Shown here one piece after another: positions 6,875-15,810 of a stretch of 47,198 nt of DNA. The DNA is from a virus, in IMG/VR virus record IMGVR_UViG_3300005663_000075, positions 1-47,198 of that record; one strand, written 5' to 3'. Position 1 is the stretch's first letter, and each line of letters begins with the position of its first letter. Under the pieces are notes generated by a model. It ran no database searches. It saw only the letters and a list, made by a program, of their open reading frames with translations, and was not told the DNA's origin. The position numbers were made by a program, and so were the translations under genes.

Positions 6875-7913
6875 AGCCACGTCCCGGCATGACAGCTGCA
6901 CGAACACCACCAGCTCCCGGCGCAGTCGCTTGCTGCTTACGCTGTTGTAGCATGCGTTGGTAGTCACCTGCGCCACCACCGGCACCGGGTCTACCCATCC
7001 CAGGTGGACGACCGACACCACGCAACGGCACGCCTGCTCCCGGTGGCTGTGGTCTTGGCTGTCCTTGACCAACTCCCGGTCTACCTATCCCACCACCTGC
7101 TCCGGGTGCTCCGGGTCCTCGTAGCTGACGTCCTTGGATTCCACCTCGATCTATGAAGCCTTGGATCGGTGATCCACCACCACCCGGTCCCGGTGCGCTC
7201 CCTGGCATGACGGCAGCGCGAGCGAGTCCACCACCACCCGGTGGTTGTCCACGACCTCTCATGCCTCTGCGACCTCGCCTGCCACGCTGCATCATGCCGC
7301 GCATCGCCCCACCGAATTGCATCTTCACAGGCTCTTCACCCGCAGCAGCTCGCGCACGCTCCAGATAGGCAACGAGAGATGGTGGCACTCGACCGGGCCG
7401 GAACCCTGGAGCTACGTCCGCAGCAGTTCGTGCAGGAGGTCCAACACGTCGAGGAGGTGCAGCACTGGAGATGAACTCACGCCCCGGAACAGGATCAATC
7501 GTTCGCACAGGTTCTGTGGCAGCTGCCAATCCACCTTCAGTGGGAGGAGCTGCAAGTGTTTTTTCAGGTGGATACCACTTCTCACCTGATTGAGTCCAAC
7601 CCGCTCTCTCCAGTTCCCTCTTAGCAGTAGGCAACCTCGAAGCCTTTCGCCCTGCCACACGCTCCGATGCCTGCCTGAGCGTCAAAGGTTCAGTGCCGTA
7701 CTTCTCGCGCCAGCGTTCCTCTGAGGTCCGCGTATCCCGCGCTTCTCCCAATAGCCTCAGAGCGGTGCCACCACGCTGATACCCCTTAGCTTTCTTGTCA
7801 GCAGAAACGAACTCCTTCGCCACACTCACAGGTGGTGCCTCCCCTCGTGATGGTTTCCATCCATGCGCGACAGCTCGCATGAACTTTGCCTGTTTCGGAG
7901 TCTTCGATGGCAT
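6702..7913 (-). CDS. Gly/Pro/Arg-rich phage protein with conserved N-terminal segment
   Basis: 403 residues. The N-terminus (KTPKQAKFMRAVAHG, then PVSVAKEFVSADKK) matches a motif common in phage virion-associated proteins (skaQ.r.M.a...G...VakeFv.aDk). From about residue 190 it is low complexity, with GG, PG and RG repeats, hence disordered and possibly nucleic acid binding. It is the last gene of the leftward late operon, starting two bases after the small terminase gene, and runs antisense into the last early gene. Confidence 0.65.
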   Translation of the reverse strand: MPSKTPKQAKFMRAVAHGWKPSRGEAPPVSVAKEFVSADKKAKGYQRGGTALRLLGEARDTRTSEERWREKYGTEPLTLRQASERVAGRKASRLPTAKRELERAGWTQSGEKWYPPEKTLAAPPTEGGLAAATEPVRTIDPVPGREFISSAAPPRRVGPPARTAADVAPGFRPGRVPPSLVAYLERARAAAGEEPVKMQFGGAMRGMMQRGRRGRRGMRGRGQPPGGGGLARAAVMPGSAPGPGGGGSPIQGFIDRGGIQGRQLRGPGAPGAGGGIGRPGVGQGQPRPQPPGAGVPLRGVGRPPGMGRPGAGGGAGDYQRMLQQRKQQATAPGAGGVRAAVMPGRGFMPGGGGAGMPGGANRIGMGDQQGAQARAMQVQTGRPPMSRRQPFPGRSRRSRGRFR

Positions 7914-7915
7914 GA

Positions 7916-8497
7916 CTATTCCTCGACCACTTCGCCGGTCTTACCGTCGATGGTCACAGCGTTGTCTGGTTTTGATTGAATCAATGCGAGGATGCTGCTC
8001 ATCACTTCGAGCTTGGTCTCATCTCGCAGGCCGAGAGGTGAGCTGTCTCCGTCACCTCCAGATACCGCAGTGTGCTGACGATCTTTCCAGTGGTCTCGCT
8101 GGCGATTGGTAATCCAGAGCTTGATAGCGGTGACGTCGGGCTTGTAATGCTTAACGGTCGGTGCACGAGTAACGTCGCCGTCCCAGAAGAACAACTTCTC
8201 CTCGTCGTGTGTGTAACCCACTGCGGATTGATAGAGGGCGGAAAGAACGGCAGCATCGGCATCGGTGTAGCCATCTTCGAGTGCTTCTTTGAACAGAGGG
8301 TACTGCTTCTTCCACGTTCCGATCTGACGTCGGTTGATGTCGAATAGCTCCGACATCTGATCCTCATTGATGCCACGCATGGCAATCGCACGCACCTGAT
8401 CGAGGTGACCCGGCAGAAACAGACGCGAGCCTTCAGCGAGGAGTCGCCCCTCACGGTTGCGTACCAGATTGCGCTTGCCTTTGAATCTTCCAGCCAT
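7916..8497 (-). CDS. terS: Terminase small subunit-like DNA-binding protein
   Basis: 193 residues. A helix-turn-helix (SELFDINRRQIGTWKKQYPLF, residues about 49-69) is followed by DADAAVLSALYQSAVGYTH and then ITNRQRDHWKDRQ, a pattern typical of phage small terminase subunits, which recognise the packaging site and load the large subunit. It lies about 30 kb from the large subunit gene, at the end of the late operon, instead of beside it. Assigned from sequence pattern; packaging sites are not identified. Confidence 0.75.
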   Translation of the reverse strand: MAGRFKGKRNLVRNREGRLLAEGSRLFLPGHLDQVRAIAMRGINEDQMSELFDINRRQIGTWKKQYPLFKEALEDGYTDADAAVLSALYQSAVGYTHDEEKLFFWDGDVTRAPTVKHYKPDVTAIKLWITNRQRDHWKDRQHTAVSGGDGDSSPLGLRDETKLEVMSSILALIQSKPDNAVTIDGKTGEVVEE

Positions 8498-8503
8498 TGT
8501 TAC

Positions 8504-11146
8504 CTACATACGAAGTGGATATGACGCACTTAACCATGGAAGTTTGGGTGCAGGCTGGCCCGTAGTAGCTCGCAGATCCTCGATGGTGGGTCCCTCTGCC
8601 TGTCCCTGTTCTGGTGGTTGCTCGATTGAAATTGGCTCTTCATCTTCTTGCTTAAGCAACCACGGAATTGCTCCTATGGTTGCAATCTCTGCCGCCGATG
8701 CACGATCAATGACTTGCTTCCATGCTTCCCACTTCTTAGATTGCTGCAGCAGTCGCTCGGCTACGTCAAGCCGTCCTGCAGCAGCGTTTCTCACTGCCGC
8801 ATTGAATTCATCAGAAGCTAGAAGCTCATCGGTTCTTTTCGCAACTTTAAACTGACCGGATGCGATGTCTGTAATGGCACCTGCTCCACGAGATCCAATG
8901 TACCCTGTCTTACTGAAAGCGAAGGTCTGGAATCCAGCTTTGAACATGCGCAGTAATGGCGTACCACTTTCAAGCTGACGGATGACTGCAGTCTCTCCTC
9001 CTTCTGCCGCTGCCATCTTTTTCCCTCTCTCAATGCTCTCTGCGATTCTCCCTAGTGAATCAAAACGAGTCTTCGCTCCTTCTGGCATGTGCTTGAATAA
9101 CTCAGCCTTCGCCCATGGGTTCGCATTGAGATTCCTCCATGCCTTAGCAAATTGAGGAGTGATTATCCTATCCCCACCTACTGGGAAGAACATATCATTG
9201 AGGATCATAGCAGCAGCTTGCCTACGCCTCCCTTTAGGCAACGCTTCCATCAGCTGAGTGAACTGCGTGGCTTCTCCTTTGGTCGCTAGCTCGGCAGATG
9301 CACTCGCGATGCGCGGCATCAATGACTGATTCATTTGCCTGCCGAACAATGTCACCATCTGATCTTCGAGAATATTGATCTGATCGGTAAGCTTTCGAGC
9401 CATTCCATAATTAGCACCCAATGAAGGTGACACACCATCAGCAACAGCTTGTTGATCTCGAATGATTGCTGCGTAGATATCATCCGTCCCAGATTCATCC
9501 CCCTTGCGTCGAGCCTGCTCCATCTTGGCACGCACTGCATCCAAACGTCCGTAGGTGGGACGCAACCTCCCTCCTTGTGTCCCTGGACCAAAAAGAATGC
9601 CGTGCAATTCACTTTCTATAACAGAAAGCCCTGAGGTATCCCCACCCAATACTCTCAAGCGTTCCAAGAGATAGGCTTTTACTGAGGACGCTTCCATGCG
9701 AACGGTGCCCTGGACGAGGGTCTCTTCAACTGCTGCGTAAGCCTTCTCAGCTTGTGTCGTCAGATCTTTGAGATTGGTATTGAACTCATCTCTAACACGC
9801 ACATTCAAAATGCTTCTGTCGGGTTGGCCCCCCATCCTCGCAACGAGTTCATCTGCTCGTGCACTCACGGCTTCGATCACTGCGACATCTTTAGCTTTCA
9901 ACTTACTGTTAGGCTGTTTCTTGAGAGCCTGCACCACTGCAATGAAAGATGCATTATTGGAGAAATGCTCAGGGCTGAGTGCAATGCCTGCCTCCTCTCC
10001 TGCTGCAAGAACCTTTTCAATGGGGTCCACACCTAGAGCAGTACGTTCCGCGTTGCCTGCACGGAGATCCTCAGCGATCTCAATCATGGATCTCTCTTCA
10101 GCTTCGAGAAAACCTTTGGTGAGATTGGATCTCTTAGGATCGAAGACCACCATTTCGGAAACATCACCTCCTTGCTTGGTGATGATCCCATCGTAACCTT
10201 GAGCTTGGAGTCTTTGAGTAAGCTCGGCACCAGTTGCACCTTCATTGGCCTCACTCAATGCGCGTTTCCAGGCTACGGTGTCAGCAGCTTCAAGGATCAA
10301 TGGATTCTGAAGCTCGACTATGCCTGCTTCCCAACCAGCAGCGGGTGCAGCATTGTCATAACGCATGTTGACGTATTGACCCGCAGGTTCCACGTCTTGA
10401 CCGAAGCGTGCACCCATGTCAGGTGCCTTCTCAGTATTTCTTATGGTATGCATCGTGATCGGTCGCCCCGTTTGAACGGCACCGGGGTCAGTCATCTTCG
10501 CGTACTTCGCACCTAGTGTGGGATCACGGAGTAGACGTCGTATCTCTCCTTCCGCTTTGATTTGCCTAGCCACTGACCTTGCCTTTCGTCCAGCAGAAGC
10601 TGCCTTCTTGACTACTCCTAGACCAAGTACCGACATGAGTGCTACGGGTGCCGTATGTGCGGCAGCAGCAAGCGCCGCATTTCCAGTTGCGTTGAGCGTG
10701 GCACTCCCAAGACCTGTCTCAGCAGCATGAATAACTTCTCCAACAGGTCCTAACACAGTACCCAACCCTTCGAGGATATCCAGACCTGTCTCGCTCTTGG
10801 GCGTGTAGAGAGAGTGTTCCCGTACCCATTCAACTGCCCGTGCTCCTTGCCCTGGTGGTCCAGGCCAGAGGCTTGCTCCAATCCCTGCAAACCCACCAAG
10901 AATTTCACCGGCAATGCCACCCCCTATGGTAAGAGCTGCTTCACCTTGACCGATCAGCTGACCTAATGGAGATGCCCGCGACGTCAAGGCACCCACTACC
11001 ATATCTCCAAAGTCCACCTCAGTGGGTTCAGCCGCTCGGCGTGCCTCTTCCGCCTCGATCCTTCCAAGAGCATCACTAGGTGGAGGTGCAGTTGGAGTTG
11101 CCTCTCTCGTTTCTTCTTCAGCCGCGATGTCCGCTAAGGTGACCAT
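8504..11146 (-). CDS. Large ejection-type protein with ADP-ribosyltransferase-like domain
   Basis: 880 residues, fourth of four long genes downstream of the tail genes. After an acidic N-terminus come Gly/Ala-rich hydrophobic stretches (about 60-185) suited to membrane insertion. Residues about 225-345 (PITMHTIRNTEKAPDMGARF, then ELQNPLIL, then GYDGIITKQGG, EMVVFDPKR) follow the plan of ADP-ribosyltransferase-like domains found in phage polyvalent and ejected proteins. The remainder is helical. It is probably injected with the DNA, and might modify a host target. The catalytic state is untested. It overlaps the upstream gene by one base. Confidence 0.7.
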   Translation of the reverse strand: MVTLADIAAEEETREATPTAPPPSDALGRIEAEEARRAAEPTEVDFGDMVVGALTSRASPLGQLIGQGEAALTIGGGIAGEILGGFAGIGASLWPGPPGQGARAVEWVREHSLYTPKSETGLDILEGLGTVLGPVGEVIHAAETGLGSATLNATGNAALAAAAHTAPVALMSVLGLGVVKKAASAGRKARSVARQIKAEGEIRRLLRDPTLGAKYAKMTDPGAVQTGRPITMHTIRNTEKAPDMGARFGQDVEPAGQYVNMRYDNAAPAAGWEAGIVELQNPLILEAADTVAWKRALSEANEGATGAELTQRLQAQGYDGIITKQGGDVSEMVVFDPKRSNLTKGFLEAEERSMIEIAEDLRAGNAERTALGVDPIEKVLAAGEEAGIALSPEHFSNNASFIAVVQALKKQPNSKLKAKDVAVIEAVSARADELVARMGGQPDRSILNVRVRDEFNTNLKDLTTQAEKAYAAVEETLVQGTVRMEASSVKAYLLERLRVLGGDTSGLSVIESELHGILFGPGTQGGRLRPTYGRLDAVRAKMEQARRKGDESGTDDIYAAIIRDQQAVADGVSPSLGANYGMARKLTDQINILEDQMVTLFGRQMNQSLMPRIASASAELATKGEATQFTQLMEALPKGRRRQAAAMILNDMFFPVGGDRIITPQFAKAWRNLNANPWAKAELFKHMPEGAKTRFDSLGRIAESIERGKKMAAAEGGETAVIRQLESGTPLLRMFKAGFQTFAFSKTGYIGSRGAGAITDIASGQFKVAKRTDELLASDEFNAAVRNAAAGRLDVAERLLQQSKKWEAWKQVIDRASAAEIATIGAIPWLLKQEDEEPISIEQPPEQGQAEGPTIEDLRATTGQPAPKLPWLSASYPLRM

Positions 11147-12837
11147 TACTTACCTGCCTCCAGTACCTTCTTCGCCTCTGCCAATTGCGCAGGTGAGAGC
11201 GCTTTCAATTCTGCAGCAGTCATCCCTTCGTAATCGTCAAAGGTCAAAGCCTCACCCCCACCAACCGGACTGGGGGGCATAGTCCCAAGATTCCGTGGGT
11301 TGTAGTCTTGAAGATCAAAGACAGCTCCCCCTTGAGCATCCTCAAATAACCGTTTGTAACCACGTCGAATGATGTCTTCGTAGTCATCGAGCGCTCGCAG
11401 ATACTCCCCTTCCGATTGTGCAGTTTCCATTCGCGCAATGGATTGCGTAGCCTTTTCACCTTCCAGCTCCGTGATCTGTCCACCACCTTTCAATCCTTGG
11501 AAGGCTTCGAGGAAGATGGAACCTGCTAGTTGTTTGTGCCTCACCGAAAAGTCGAAGGCATCTGAAGCAGGGAAAAGATTTTGGGGATCAATCCAAGCAG
11601 ATACACCGGTTGCTGTCTTAAGCCCTGGATGATCGCGCATCTCATTGAGACCACGGATCGCCATATTGGCTGTCTCCAGTGCGGGCCTAAGCTCTGTTTG
11701 TGCAGCGACACTAAGCTTCGCCCATGCTTCTAGAGGTATGAACTCCAGCCTTGCAGCGTTTTGCGCAGCTACCTTCGCAGCTATCCTCTCTGTTATCTGC
11801 TGCGGACTCAATGGAGTTTGTGCGAAAGGTATATCCCCATCCTTATCTTTGATGTACTCAATTGGAAGGACTGTGCCATCAGATGCAATTCGTGGAATAC
11901 CCCAGGCAAACTCTCCTTCCGCTGTTGGATGCTCAAAGAGTTCGGGCTCGAATGCTTTTGTACGGAATCTCTTAGCTGCCGTTTCTCGCTTCAGATCCAT
12001 CTCACGGTCTTTCTCTCGCTGACCTAGAAGAAGTGCGCTCGTCGTAGATATCGATTCACCAAAGCCACCCGTCTTTGTCGGTGCGAGCATGCCTGCTGCG
12101 ATTGCTAGCCATCGGTCAGTATTATCAGACCCTCTAGCTCCACCACCTCCGCTCCCTCCCTGCATCTCACCGAGACGAGAGCGTGCTTCTCCCAAATTCA
12201 TAATTGCTTTAGAAACAGGATCTGGCATCACACCAGCAATGATCTCTTCACTAACGGAACCCCCATTAGCGAATCTCTTTGTGTTACGTCGGAGAACATC
12301 GGAGACAATGGAACGTGACGTCGGTGTCAAAGCATCCGCGTCACTGTCCCTGCCAACACCCGTCAGTGCAGCGGCAAGTCCACCTTGTTGTAATCCGCCA
12401 CCTCGCGTAGCCATTTCGTCACCTCCTGTCGTCGGACCTTCGCGGATCATAAAGGGACCAATACCCATTATCGCCATCCCTTCAGGCACCCACTCCTGAG
12501 CACCGTCAGCATACTCATGGATTCTGCCTTTCCCAGTACCGTACACATCTATCGCATGGAGCTTTGCCATACCCAGTCGTGCAAGGTTTTCAGGAACAGC
12601 GTCACCTTCGATCAGCATCTCAATCGCACGCGGATTCTCTGTCTGTACGATCAACTCTTTTATACCGGGTATCTTCGCCTGCTGTGCACGCTCCATCTCA
12701 CGCTGAGTAACTTGACCTGACCCTTGCATCTTCTTGAGCGTTCGCAGCATCTGTACCTTGTTTGCCTGCTGCAGATCTACTGATGGTCCAGTGCCTTGGA
12801 TTGACTCTTTCAGATCAGAAGGGAGCCACTCGGCCAT
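11146..12837 (-). CDS. Internal virion (ejection-type) protein
   Basis: 563 residues. The C-terminal half (SIFLEAFQGLKGGGQITELE, then EGEYLRALDDYEDIIRRGY) belongs to a segment widespread in podovirus internal virion proteins. An RFANGGSV peptide near residue 220 repeats a motif seen in other virion genes here. It is one-base coupled to both neighbours. Likely part of the ejectosome that crosses the host envelope; evidence is position and recurring family motif. Confidence 0.65.
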   Translation of the reverse strand: MAEWLPSDLKESIQGTGPSVDLQQANKVQMLRTLKKMQGSGQVTQREMERAQQAKIPGIKELIVQTENPRAIEMLIEGDAVPENLARLGMAKLHAIDVYGTGKGRIHEYADGAQEWVPEGMAIMGIGPFMIREGPTTGGDEMATRGGGLQQGGLAAALTGVGRDSDADALTPTSRSIVSDVLRRNTKRFANGGSVSEEIIAGVMPDPVSKAIMNLGEARSRLGEMQGGSGGGGARGSDNTDRWLAIAAGMLAPTKTGGFGESISTTSALLLGQREKDREMDLKRETAAKRFRTKAFEPELFEHPTAEGEFAWGIPRIASDGTVLPIEYIKDKDGDIPFAQTPLSPQQITERIAAKVAAQNAARLEFIPLEAWAKLSVAAQTELRPALETANMAIRGLNEMRDHPGLKTATGVSAWIDPQNLFPASDAFDFSVRHKQLAGSIFLEAFQGLKGGGQITELEGEKATQSIARMETAQSEGEYLRALDDYEDIIRRGYKRLFEDAQGGAVFDLQDYNPRNLGTMPPSPVGGGEALTFDDYEGMTAAELKALSPAQLAEAKKVLEAGK

Positions 12838-13874
12838 TACGCAACTTCCCAGTAATCATCAGCGTTGAGATTGATCACCTCTGCCGCTGTTACTAGACCA
12901 CCTTTTGCATAGCCACGGAGGTATCCTCCCCTCGCGAAGATGCCGTCATCCTCCGTGAGCCCTTTATACAGAGCAGCGCCGCCAACCATTTGTGAGAAGG
13001 GCGACGGTTGATAGATACTCGCGGGACCTCTATCCGTAGTCTGATATTGCTCAGAGATCGGCATGCCCCGAATGATGTTGGACATGAACCCGAGTCGTTG
13101 GAATGGAAGATCCCGCTGCTCTTGGAAATCTTGATACGCAAGGTCGAGACCGGCTTGACCCAACCCTCGACGTTGTGCCCCGATGGCTTCGAGTGCACCC
13201 GCTCCCTGCAAGCCCAATCCTTGAGCGGCTTCACCTAGTGCACCCAGCTGTGCACCCCCTCGAAGTCCGAACTCTCCAGCTCGCGTAACGTCCTGGCCGA
13301 AGATGTCAGCTGCCTGACCGTAGGCTCCACCCAGTGTCGCGAGTCGTTGCTCCTCCAAGTTCTCTTGGATGTCGCGCACGCCTCGTATACCTGCCGTCTC
13401 CATTGAGCCGACACCACCACGAGAGCCGTACTGCCCCGCCCCTCCGAAGGTTTGTTGGAGAGCTGGGAGAAATTTCTCCTCCAGCGTGCGACCGGCAAGT
13501 GACTCCTGTCGGTCGAGCACGTTCTGGATGTACGGGTTCATGTACTGCTCGACGTTGCCCTCATCGATGAAGCTTCGTGAAGCTTGCCCTAGCCCACCGA
13601 TGGTGCTCGCAGTCGCACCCTCCAAGTACGGCTGATAGGCTCCAGCAGCTTCCTCCCCGGCTGCGAAGCCAGCCTCTTGCGATGGATCAAAGCCCGCGAT
13701 GCGGGGTCCACCGTAGGGGATGTAGGGCTCAGCTGCCGCTGCGTTGGCTTTGGCGATCATCCCCTGCGTGTAGTCGCTCAACCACTTGGGGATGTTCTTG
13801 ACGGTCTCCCCATAAGTCGTGACCGATTTCGGAGGTGCACCCTGGAATAGAAAATCGGGGTTCAGTTCACCCAT
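12837..13874 (-). CDS. Internal virion (ejection-type) protein
   Basis: 345 residues, rich in Gly, Ala and Gln, with YMNPYIQNVLDRQESLAGR (about 111-129) and repeated QQTFGGAGQYGSRGG and RGGAQLGALGEAAQGLG elements, as in marine-type podovirus internal proteins. The C-terminus has two GG motifs (FARGGYLRGYAKGGLV). Its start overlaps the upstream stop. Structural role inferred from location and composition. Confidence 0.65.
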   Translation of the reverse strand: MGELNPDFLFQGAPPKSVTTYGETVKNIPKWLSDYTQGMIAKANAAAAEPYIPYGGPRIAGFDPSQEAGFAAGEEAAGAYQPYLEGATASTIGGLGQASRSFIDEGNVEQYMNPYIQNVLDRQESLAGRTLEEKFLPALQQTFGGAGQYGSRGGVGSMETAGIRGVRDIQENLEEQRLATLGGAYGQAADIFGQDVTRAGEFGLRGGAQLGALGEAAQGLGLQGAGALEAIGAQRRGLGQAGLDLAYQDFQEQRDLPFQRLGFMSNIIRGMPISEQYQTTDRGPASIYQPSPFSQMVGGAALYKGLTEDDGIFARGGYLRGYAKGGLVTAAEVINLNADDYWEVA

Positions 13875-15565
13875 CAGATGGTTCCTCCTGTAGCTCGTGG
13901 CACATTGTGCACGCCACCATGTTCATAGGTGCGCTTGCGCTTCATCTTCACCTTTCCACCGTGGACTCGATTCATGTACTTGGCAGGCTCCTTCGCCTTG
14001 TGGCTGAACTTGCCCTTGCTGAGGTTCTTCGCCTTGTGCTTGCGCAGATTCTCTCGCATCGCATCGAGACGCTTGGCACCCTCGTCGCCGGAACCGTCAC
14101 CCAGGAGAGCGACGGTCTCAGCGTCCATCACGTACTCACCATCGGAGAGCCTCGCCTCGATGTCGTCCGACCGTCCGGTGCCAGGACCCCTCACGTAACG
14201 CCCCTGAGCGCTCACCGTGGGGATCGTATTGGAGATGTCCTCGTTCTGCTCCCAGTAGTCGAACTCGCCGCCACGTTGGAAGCCCTGCGGCCCGTACCGC
14301 TGCTCTTCTGCTGTCTGTTGTGCCATCGCACCCAGTCCCCCAGGACCTCCCACAGGCTCTCCTGCTTCGTCTGTGAGGGGGAAGGGATCAGGCTCCAAGA
14401 AGAGCTGCTGACCCGAGTAAGGCGAGCCTGCCTGCCCGTAGGTGAAGTAGTCTGCCTCTTCAGGCAGTCCCCGGAACTGTCGGTTCATGGTGTAGAGCGG
14501 CAGAGACTCCTCGAAGCCCGGTCGAACAGCTGATGGAGGTCTCTCCTCATCTTCATCGTCCCTACCGAGAGCACCAAGCAGAGGCAACCCAACTGCGGCA
14601 GCGAGCGGACCCCACTTCTTGATCATCTTGCCCCAGTCGATACCTCCTGCCTCCGTCAAAGTCTCCGGGCTCAACGTAGTTCCTGCCAGGGTCGAGCCCA
14701 GCACAGCGCTGGGATCACCTGGGACAATTCCCTGACCACCACCGGGGAGACCCTGACTAGGAGCCTCAGTAGGTGCTGCCAGATTAGCCACCGCACCCAG
14801 ACCTGACTGGAAACCTGACCCAACCACACCCGCAGTAAAGCCCTGCATATTCCCCGTTTGAGCTGCACCTCTCACACCCGCTGCCATCGCTTTTCCCGCA
14901 GCTGCAGCGGCTGCCTTCTTCATCGTAAGAGTCCCTGCCTCCTTCGCAGCTCCCGCAGCTTTTCCAATCGCACTACTTGCTCCAGTGGCAGCTCCAGCGA
15001 TGGCTCCCATCAGAGGTTTTTCGTCACGAGCCTGAGCCGTGGCAGCACCCAACCCAGCCTGCAATGCGATGGACAAGCCTGTGCCGATCCCCGGTATCGC
15101 GTTCAACAAGATGGGTGCTACGATCCCGAAGATCTTGGACCCCACCACCTTCTTCACACCCTTCTTGATTTTCTTCCAGGCTTTTTTGAAGAACCCATAC
15201 TCAGGCATGCCGGTGTTGGGATTGGTCTGAGGCTTGCCCCACATCCCTTCGAGAATCCCCGCTTCGTCGGGGGTGACATGCATCAGGATCTCATCGTCCC
15301 CTCTGCCAGCTCGTCGGGTGCGCTCAGCTGCTGCTCGCGTCGATCCACCCTTCGCTGCCTCAACCTTTCCACCAAGACAGTAGAGGCGAAGTCCTTTGTT
15401 GGTGTTCTTCTTCTCGCCCCCTGCAAGATCCAAAGCTGCTTGAGCAGCTACGGTGAAGAGCGTCTCCGTTCCTCCCTTCACTGCATCTATCTTTGCAGCG
15501 GCTTTGACGACGTCAGGTTCGCCACCCGCTTGCTCAAGTACCTGTGCCAATCCACCTTGCGGCAT
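13874..15565 (-). CDS. Internal virion (ejection-type) protein with hydrophobic core
   Basis: 563 residues. I chose the ATG at 15565 because it follows the previous gene's stop by two bases, has AGGA upstream and begins with the family-like GGLAQVLEQ; an in-frame ATG at 15613 would overlap that gene by 46 bases. A Lys-rich amphipathic helix (FFKKAWKKIKKGVKKVV) is followed by hydrophobic Gly/Ala segments. The C-terminal part (RSDDIEARLSDGEYVMDAET, then LRKHKAKNLSKGKFSHKAK) is a conserved phage signature. Likely injected and membrane active. Confidence 0.7.
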   Translation of the reverse strand: MPQGGLAQVLEQAGGEPDVVKAAAKIDAVKGGTETLFTVAAQAALDLAGGEKKNTNKGLRLYCLGGKVEAAKGGSTRAAAERTRRAGRGDDEILMHVTPDEAGILEGMWGKPQTNPNTGMPEYGFFKKAWKKIKKGVKKVVGSKIFGIVAPILLNAIPGIGTGLSIALQAGLGAATAQARDEKPLMGAIAGAATGASSAIGKAAGAAKEAGTLTMKKAAAAAAGKAMAAGVRGAAQTGNMQGFTAGVVGSGFQSGLGAVANLAAPTEAPSQGLPGGGQGIVPGDPSAVLGSTLAGTTLSPETLTEAGGIDWGKMIKKWGPLAAAVGLPLLGALGRDDEDEERPPSAVRPGFEESLPLYTMNRQFRGLPEEADYFTYGQAGSPYSGQQLFLEPDPFPLTDEAGEPVGGPGGLGAMAQQTAEEQRYGPQGFQRGGEFDYWEQNEDISNTIPTVSAQGRYVRGPGTGRSDDIEARLSDGEYVMDAETVALLGDGSGDEGAKRLDAMRENLRKHKAKNLSKGKFSHKAKEPAKYMNRVHGGKVKMKRKRTYEHGGVHNVPRATGGTI

Positions 15566-15567
15566 GG

Positions 15568-15810
15568 TTAGAATTCCTGTGTCTGGAACAGGCGCTCGGC
15601 CCATTCTTGCCATGTGTCGAATCCCTCTGGATCAGGTGCGTCCTGTCCAACCCTGTCAGGCTCGCCAAAGATCGCTCCCGCCCACTCGCGCCACTTCTCT
15701 GGGTCATCGAGGCGCGGCATGTTATCAACGTCCGTCTCAAGAAGGAGGACCATGCGATCTGCCCATGCAACCACGTCATCACCAAAGCCACGAGGATCGA
15801 TATGACTCAC
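15568..15810 (-). CDS. Small Trp-rich virion-associated hypothetical protein
   Basis: 80 residues with repeated W-x-x-W-A patterns (PEKWREWAGAIF and TWQEWAERLF). It overlaps the upstream stop by four bases, giving a coupled order. Similar short W-x-x-WA proteins lie between stabilization and ejection genes in related phages. Function unknown. Confidence 0.65.
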   Translation of the reverse strand: MSHIDPRGFGDDVVAWADRMVLLLETDVDNMPRLDDPEKWREWAGAIFGEPDRVGQDAPDPEGFDTWQEWAERLFQTQEF

